Positions 59,665 through 64,000 of a DNA stretch of 64,000 bases are shown one piece after another. Origin of the DNA: Kocuria carniphila. Its GTDB lineage: Bacteria; Actinomycetota; Actinomycetes; Actinomycetales; Micrococcaceae. The notes below the pieces were generated by a model. The model was not told the DNA's origin. It ran no database searches and saw nothing but the letters and a program-made list of their open reading frames with translations. The position numbers and the translations under genes are program-made. How positions within the stretch are numbered: position 1 is the stretch's first letter; each line of letters opens with the position of its first letter. Location of the stretch: contig NZ_NOIT01000017.1 in assembly GCF_004136555.1 (NCBI RefSeq), positions 1 through 64,000 of the forward strand, read 5' to 3'.

Positions 59665-60770
59665 CTAGTTTGAGGGTGCGCCAGGGGACATTCGCATTAT
59701 TTTGCATATTTTCTTTAATTATTCTTATATTTCCATTTGCTAAGTTATCACCGGCGTTTGCTGCTGAATCGGATTGGTCGGGATACGGGGGTTATGAAGA
59801 ATCTGGTTCACTTGATAGCTCGGCTACCGCTTCAAAAGATGTGATTTCAGTTTCGGTAAAGACGGGATCACGAGGCGGGATCTCCGTTTCGGTGGGCCAG
59901 CCTTCAACTGATGGTGGTGGCAGCGGCGCATCTGGTTCAGCCTGGGATCCAGATGAGGATCCCGAGTATCAGCGGGCTCTACGCAATGAATTAATGAGCG
60001 ACGATGACTCGATCTTCTTTGACCCCACCAAGATGGACACAGCGCTGAATCGAACCACATATAGCCTGCAGGATCCTTGCAATGGTGAAGATGGCGACGC
60101 CTTTGACGACTGCCGCCAGGAACAAGAGTGCACGGTCGATGGTGGCGGCGAAGGCGTCAATATGGACGTCGTCGTTGGTGGGGCGGGAGAAGAGGGCCGT
60201 GCGTCACGCGGAACTCAAATGTGCGTGGCTAATGCTGAAGCCGCCGAAGCTGATGATGAAGGTGTCATTCCGCTTCCCGTATTCACGCTGCAGGATTTCC
60301 AGCGCCTGAACGTTTCTCCCGCTGTCTCGACTGTTGAGCCCGCGCCGGACACACTCAAGAACATGAACACCAATGTGTTTGCCGTTGCAGATGCCCAGAT
60401 GTTCGAAACTGAATTGGGTGGCTTCCCCGTGGCGGTGAGGGCGTATCCGGTTCAGTACTCCTGGAACTACGGTGACGGGGCAGCTCTCGGCCCCACGCCT
60501 TTGACAGGTGCACCATTGGCCGAAGGCGATTGGGATATCCCCACGGACACCTCACACGTCTATTCGGAAACCGGTGACTACAGCGTCACGCTGACTACTT
60601 TCTTCTATGGAGAGTACAACGTGGCGGGTACCGGCTGGCAGCCGGTCGCTGGGTTCAACGAAGTCGCATCCGCGCCAGTCCCGATCAGCGTGTGGAAGGC
60701 AACCGTCCGCAATGTCGCTGATGACTGCAACGAGAATCCCCGCAGCTTCGGTTGCCCCGGTACGAACTAA
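59661..60770 (+). CDS. Secreted protein with PKD-like domain
   Basis: A 369-residue exported protein. An N-terminal signal peptide is clear (FALFCIFSLIILIFPFAKLS, then PAFA-AES at ~30-37). A Ser/Gly-rich and acidic middle (~45-200, with CxxC-poor segments such as DPCNGEDGDAFDDC) leads to a C-terminal PKD-like domain (~265-335): VQYSWNYGDGAALGPTPLTG and TSHVYSETGDYSVTLTTFF. PKD modules are beta-sandwich spacers in surface proteins. It is translated from an ATG within the lipoprotein stop codon. The first 250 bases are AT-rich like the end of its partner gene. Function is unknown. Confidence 0.78.
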   Translation: MTSLRVRQGTFALFCIFSLIILIFPFAKLSPAFAAESDWSGYGGYEESGSLDSSATASKDVISVSVKTGSRGGISVSVGQPSTDGGGSGASGSAWDPDEDPEYQRALRNELMSDDDSIFFDPTKMDTALNRTTYSLQDPCNGEDGDAFDDCRQEQECTVDGGGEGVNMDVVVGGAGEEGRASRGTQMCVANAEAAEADDEGVIPLPVFTLQDFQRLNVSPAVSTVEPAPDTLKNMNTNVFAVADAQMFETELGGFPVAVRAYPVQYSWNYGDGAALGPTPLTGAPLAEGDWDIPTDTSHVYSETGDYSVTLTTFFYGEYNVAGTGWQPVAGFNEVASAPVPISVWKATVRNVADDCNENPRSFGCPGTN

Positions 60771-60852
60771 CTCCCATATTTTTGGCGGTACTGAGCTGAC
60801 GCTGACATCACTCCGGAAACTTGAGGGCGCATCGCGCTCGTACAGTGGGGAG

Positions 60853-61374
60853 ATGCGACTGCGCCGGACAATTCCTCACGACCTCGACATACTTCTTGGA
60901 TGGGTGCGTACCCCTCAGGAGATGGTGATGTGGTCCGGCCCCACTTTCACTTGGCCACTCAACATCGCTCAACTGGAAAAGAGCCTGACTAGCGAACGCC
61001 GTACCTGGTGGACCGGAATCGATTTGGAGACAGGTCGGGCCTTTGGGCTTGCATCGTTACTTGTAGATCACGACTCTCAATCAATGCGCCTCGGCTACAT
61101 CATTACTGATCCAGCTGTTCGTGGGCAGGGCCGTGGCCGTGCGTTGGTCGAAGCGGCAGTCGCTCGAGGATTTGAGAAGACGGACTTCCCATTGATCACG
61201 CTGGGTGTCTATGCACACAACCATCGTGCTCTCGGGCTATACGAGAGTCTGGAATTCAAGCCCACCGGCGCCAGCATTGAGACGGTTGTTGGCGATGAAA
61301 CGTGGCAAGCCATGGAAATGGCACTCTCGCGCGACGTGTGGCTGCGGAATGACCACACGAGTTCATTTCACTGA
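60853..61374 (+). CDS. GNAT-family N-acetyltransferase
   Basis: A 173-residue GNAT acetyltransferase. The acetyl-CoA site is visible as MRLGYIITDPAVRGQGRGRALVEAAVARGF (motif A, R-G-Q-G-R-G), followed by ITLGVYAHNHRALGLYESLEFKPTG (motif B). The start (MRLRRTIPHDLDILLGWV) fits RimJ/RimL-like members. ATG 60853 lies beside GGGGAG with short spacing; the upstream frame runs back into the PKD gene and is not used by that family. It probably acetylates a protein N-terminus or small amine. Confidence 0.85.
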   Translation: MRLRRTIPHDLDILLGWVRTPQEMVMWSGPTFTWPLNIAQLEKSLTSERRTWWTGIDLETGRAFGLASLLVDHDSQSMRLGYIITDPAVRGQGRGRALVEAAVARGFEKTDFPLITLGVYAHNHRALGLYESLEFKPTGASIETVVGDETWQAMEMALSRDVWLRNDHTSSFH

Positions 61375-61380
61375 AGTTTT

Positions 61381-61488
61381 AAGTGAGGAAACTGCAGCAC
61401 CGAAGTCTCCGGTGAGGGAAGTGCGTCGAGTTTGGTTGAATTCAGCACTTACATCACATGAGACCGCGAAGCTGCAGTTTCCTCACTT
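61381..61488. repeat. 18-bp perfect inverted repeat flanking 72 bases
   Basis: AAGTGAGGAAACTGCAGC (61381-61398) recurs as its exact reverse complement at 61471-61488. CTGAAG (61371-61376) and CTTCAG (61486-61491) form an extra outer pair. The element fills the gap between the convergent GNAT and tctA genes. It may be a long terminator stem or a small mobile-element-like repeat; no direct repeat flanks it that I can see. Confidence 0.75.
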
Positions 61489-61544
61489 CAGGTTGAGGTG
61501 TGGTGCGTCTACCTCACATGGCATCGCACGGTGGCAGAACCCGT

Positions 61545-63050
61545 CTACGTATCCCGCCTGGTCCGGCTCGTGATCTTGCTCCGCAGGGTCAGCAGCAGCA
61601 CGACTGCCAGCAGACCGTACAGCGTGAGCACGATCGGGCCCTGCACGAGTACGGAGGCGTCACCGTTGGCGCTGATGAGCGCATCGCGCAAGCTGGTTTC
61701 AGCCAACGGGCCGAGCACCATGCCAATGATGAGCGGCGCCAGCGGGTAGTCGTGCATGCGCATCAGGAAGCCCACGATGCCCACGCCCAGCAGCAGGAGC
61801 AGATCGAACGTCGAGCCGGACGTCGCATAGATGCCCAGGCCACAGAACACCGTGATGCCCGCGTACAGGTAGTGGCGCGGGATCAGCAGGAGCTTGGCCC
61901 ACACCATGGCGAACGGCAGGTTGATGATCAGCAGCACGATCATCGCGATGAAGAAGCTCGCCAGCAGCGCCCACACCAGATCGGGTGCGCGCTCGAACAG
62001 CAGCGGGCCCGGCTGCAGGCCGTACTGACGGAACGCCGCGAGCATGATGGCCGCGGTCGCGGAGATCGGCAGGCCCAGCGCCAGTAGTGCGCCCATGGCC
62101 ATACCGGTCGTTGAGTTACCGGCGGCCTCGGGTGCGGCCAGGCCGCGGATGGCGCCCTTGCCGAATTGTGGGTCGTGACGACGTCGATCCAGCTTGCGTT
62201 CCGCGCCATACGCCAAGAACGTGGGGATCTCGGAACCGCCAGCGGGGATCACACCGAAGGGAAGGCCAATGGCCGTGCCACGGGCCCACGCAGGCGCGGC
62301 TTCGCGAAGCTCCTTCTTGCTCAACCACGGGCGACCCTTCGAACGGATCATCTGGCCTTCACGCTGGAAGCGGGCAATCGTGGCGAAGTAAATGACCTCG
62401 CCCAGAGCCAGCACCGCCACGGTCACGGTGACCAGAGAGATACCGTCGAAGAGGAACGGAGAATCCATGGTGAAACGGGGGATGCCCGTGACGCCGTCGA
62501 TACCCACCACGGCAATACCCAGGCCAAACGCCAGTGACAACAAGCCCTTGACTGCAGAGTCCGTCACCACGGATGACGTGGCCATGAACGCGAACAGTGC
62601 CAGTGCGAAGAACTCCGCCGGCCCGAATTGCGTGGAGAACTCCGCGAGGAACGGCGCCAGGAACACCACCACTCCGGAGGCAATGAAACCACCCACGAAC
62701 GCACCAATGGCCGCGGTGGCCAGTGCCTGTGGGGCGCGCCCGTTCAGGGCCATCTTGTGACCCTCGAACGTTGAGGCAATGGCAGACGCCTGCCCCGGTG
62801 TGTTCATCAGGATGCCCATGGTTGAGTCGCCGAACAGGCCACCGAAGTACACGCCGGAGAACATGATGAACGCCGCGGTGGGCTCCAGGGCGAAGGTCAC
62901 GGGCAAGAGCAGAGCCACGGCCATGGAAGAACCCAGGCCGGGCATGACGCCCACTGCGGTACCCAGGAAACAGCCCAGCACCACCCAGAACAGGTTCTGC
63001 CAGGTGAGGGCTCCAGCGAAGCCCTCCATCAGTAAGGACAGAGTCTCCAT
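61545..63050 (-). CDS. tctA: Tripartite tricarboxylate transporter large permease TctA
   Basis: A 501-residue, roughly 12-helix permease. TctA hallmarks are VVLGCFLGTAVGVMPGLGSSM near residue 24, GDSTMGILMNTPGQASAIAST (the two-fold conserved proline loop), and the second repeat GAIRGLAAPEAAGNSTTGMAMGALLALGLP. It imports citrate or related carboxylates with sodium or protons, using the TctC binding protein. Its ATG directly abuts the TAA of tctB, so the genes are coupled. Confidence 0.94.
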   Translation of the reverse strand: METLSLLMEGFAGALTWQNLFWVVLGCFLGTAVGVMPGLGSSMAVALLLPVTFALEPTAAFIMFSGVYFGGLFGDSTMGILMNTPGQASAIASTFEGHKMALNGRAPQALATAAIGAFVGGFIASGVVVFLAPFLAEFSTQFGPAEFFALALFAFMATSSVVTDSAVKGLLSLAFGLGIAVVGIDGVTGIPRFTMDSPFLFDGISLVTVTVAVLALGEVIYFATIARFQREGQMIRSKGRPWLSKKELREAAPAWARGTAIGLPFGVIPAGGSEIPTFLAYGAERKLDRRRHDPQFGKGAIRGLAAPEAAGNSTTGMAMGALLALGLPISATAAIMLAAFRQYGLQPGPLLFERAPDLVWALLASFFIAMIVLLIINLPFAMVWAKLLLIPRHYLYAGITVFCGLGIYATSGSTFDLLLLLGVGIVGFLMRMHDYPLAPLIIGMVLGPLAETSLRDALISANGDASVLVQGPIVLTLYGLLAVVLLLTLRSKITSRTRRDT

Positions 63051-63617
63051 TTAGAAGCCACCCCCAAGAAGTCCCGAGGGCAGTGAGAGCCCCAGTGCCA
63101 TGTCGAACGCGATGTAAGCAATGGAGCTCACCGTCAGTCCGACGATCAATGAGAACAGGGGTCGTTTCGACCCGAATCCACGCGCCACGCACCAGAACAA
63201 CAGTGCCGCGCCAAGGATCCACCCCAGGAATTCCAGGAGCAGGGCGAAGGCCAAGAACCCGCCGATCACCCAGACGAGCGAACGCCACGAGAAGGTGGCG
63301 GGAGCGGCGTCGTCGGTGGTGCCCAGCGAACCGCTGGACCAGTGGCGGAAAATGTTGATGACTTCCACGACCACCAGGACGTAAATGACGCCGGTGATGA
63401 TGGCGGGGAAGAAGCGCGGGCCCGGGAAGTCCACGGAATCCGGGACCTCCATCATCAGCATGCCCACCAGGAGATAGGTGGCGAACGCGGCGAGCACCAG
63501 CGGCATGGTGAGTGCTTGAAGCAGGGAGCCTGCCGAGCGTGAACTCCGGTCGACGGGACGCTCGGAATCTGCCCGGGGTGCGGGTGCCGAGGATTCGGAA
63601 ACCGATGCGTGGCTCAT
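63051..63617 (-). CDS. tctB: Tripartite tricarboxylate transporter small permease TctB
   Basis: A 188-residue four-helix subunit. After a polar head (1-35) come the helices ALTMPLVLAAFATYLLVGML and GPRFFPAIITGVIYVLVVVE, where the FPGPRFFP motif is conserved in TctB, and later LVWVIGGFLAFALLLEFLGWIL. It partners TctA in the membrane. ATG 63615-63617 overlaps the tctC stop (ATGA); longer frames upstream would run into tctC and are excluded. Confidence 0.9.
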   Translation of the reverse strand: MSHASVSESSAPAPRADSERPVDRSSRSAGSLLQALTMPLVLAAFATYLLVGMLMMEVPDSVDFPGPRFFPAIITGVIYVLVVVEVINIFRHWSSGSLGTTDDAAPATFSWRSLVWVIGGFLAFALLLEFLGWILGAALLFWCVARGFGSKRPLFSLIVGLTVSSIAYIAFDMALGLSLPSGLLGGGF

Positions 63618-64000
63618 ACTCCCAACTCCTTGTACAGCGCAGTGATTCGCTCGGTCTCGTCCTTGATGAACTGCGTGAGCTCGTCGCCGGTGATCACGTT
63701 CTCGTTCCAGTTGTAGCGCTCGATGGCTTCGCGCCATTCGGGAGTTTCGATCGTCTCCAGCACGATGTTCTCCAGCTCTTGTTTCTCGTCATCGGTGATG
63801 CCGCCGGGGGCCATCAGGATGCGCCAGTTGGCCAGAGTCACGTCATAGCCCTGCTCCACGGTGGTCGGGATGTCGCTGCCCTCCAGGGGTTCCTCGGCCA
63901 CGAGCGCGAGCGCGCGGAGTCGGCCGGACTCGATCTGGTCGATGGAGTCCGGGTATCCGCTGGCTGCCGCGGCAACGGTGCCGTTGAGCAGTGCTTGCGT
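63614..64000 (-). CDS. tctC: Tripartite tricarboxylate transporter substrate-binding protein TctC (partial)
   Basis: The C-terminal 128 codons of a TctC/BugE-type extracellular solute-binding protein; the start lies beyond the right edge. The frame is open to position 64000. Recognisable parts are SGRLRALALVAEEPLEGSDI, PTTVEQGYDVTLANWRILMA and the C-terminal helices (DDEKQELENIV, DETERITALYKELGV), as in Bug-family proteins. It would be the first gene of the tctCBA operon and captures the carboxylate for TctAB. Confidence 0.92.
   Translation of the reverse strand, partial: TQALLNGTVAAAASGYPDSIDQIESGRLRALALVAEEPLEGSDIPTTVEQGYDVTLANWRILMAPGGITDDEKQELENIVLETIETPEWREAIERYNWNENVITGDELTQFIKDETERITALYKELGV

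Overview
The window is high-GC DNA with short intergenic spaces, many GTG starts and GGAGG-type ribosome binding sites. It most likely comes from the chromosome of a high-GC actinobacterium of the Micrococcales, probably Micrococcaceae-like (Kocuria/Rothia/Arthrobacter neighbourhood). Support comes from the twin-arginine signal style of the protein at 28465, the lipoprotein plus PKD-protein pair at 58918-60770, and the phdRBCDE gene order, which matches what I remember of Corynebacterium glutamicum. This placement is inference. I found no rRNA, tRNA, CRISPR array, phage or transposase gene.

Layout. 1-2.8 kb: a small hypothetical protein with a strong hairpin, and a Pif1-like helicase fused to a decayed exonuclease-like domain and a BRCT domain. 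2.9-8.3 kb: a resistance islet with a TetR repressor facing an ABC exporter (DrrA/DrrB-like), a UvrA-like DrrC homologue, then a FitAB/VapBC toxin-antitoxin pair. 8.4-17.4 kb: transport genes (amino acid permease, AbgT, SulP, RarD) and a large unknown membrane protein. 17.5-25.4 kb: central metabolism and stress genes (a glucose-6-phosphate dehydrogenase variant, GH15 glucosidase/trehalase, L-serine dehydratase, arsenite efflux plus arsenate reductase, RNA cyclic phosphodiesterase). 25.4-31 kb: cell-surface VWA protein, MFS exporter, Tat-exported protein, HxlR/quinone-oxidoreductase pair.

31.1-37.5 kb is a catabolic block: a carbamoylase-type amidohydrolase, an M20 deacylase translationally coupled to a family III CoA-transferase, glutaryl-CoA dehydrogenase and a 3-hydroxyacyl-CoA dehydrogenase. 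Together the last three would take glutarate through glutaryl-CoA and crotonyl-CoA toward acetoacetyl-CoA, with a crotonase supplied from elsewhere. 41.5-45.7 kb is a second catabolic operon, phdRBCDE: a MarR repressor divergent from SDR, amidohydrolase, acyl-CoA dehydrogenase and MaoC hydratase genes, predicted to shorten phenylpropanoid side chains. Its CoA ligase and transporter are not in the window.

46.8-52.4 kb holds an apparently Zur-controlled zinc chaperone gene (aztD), SnoaL-like and aldehyde dehydrogenase genes, an S4 RNA-binding protein and a GAP-family membrane protein under a TetR regulator with two clear operators. 53-61.4 kb holds membrane proteins, an MFS exporter, benzaldehyde-type aldehyde dehydrogenase, a lipoprotein/PKD secreted pair with an abrupt AT-rich stretch, and a GNAT acetyltransferase. 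The right edge is a tctCBA tripartite tricarboxylate transporter operon, with tctC cut by the window end.

I did not find a clearly unprecedented multi-gene system. The most interesting items are the glutarate block with two M20-type hydrolases, the Zur-boxed aztD without its transporter, an ars operator without a repressor gene, several unexplained repeats (22-bp tandem units at 46.9 kb, a two-strand repeat cluster at 45.7 kb, an 18-bp dyad at 61.4 kb), and a Tat protein whose only well-placed start codon is ACG.
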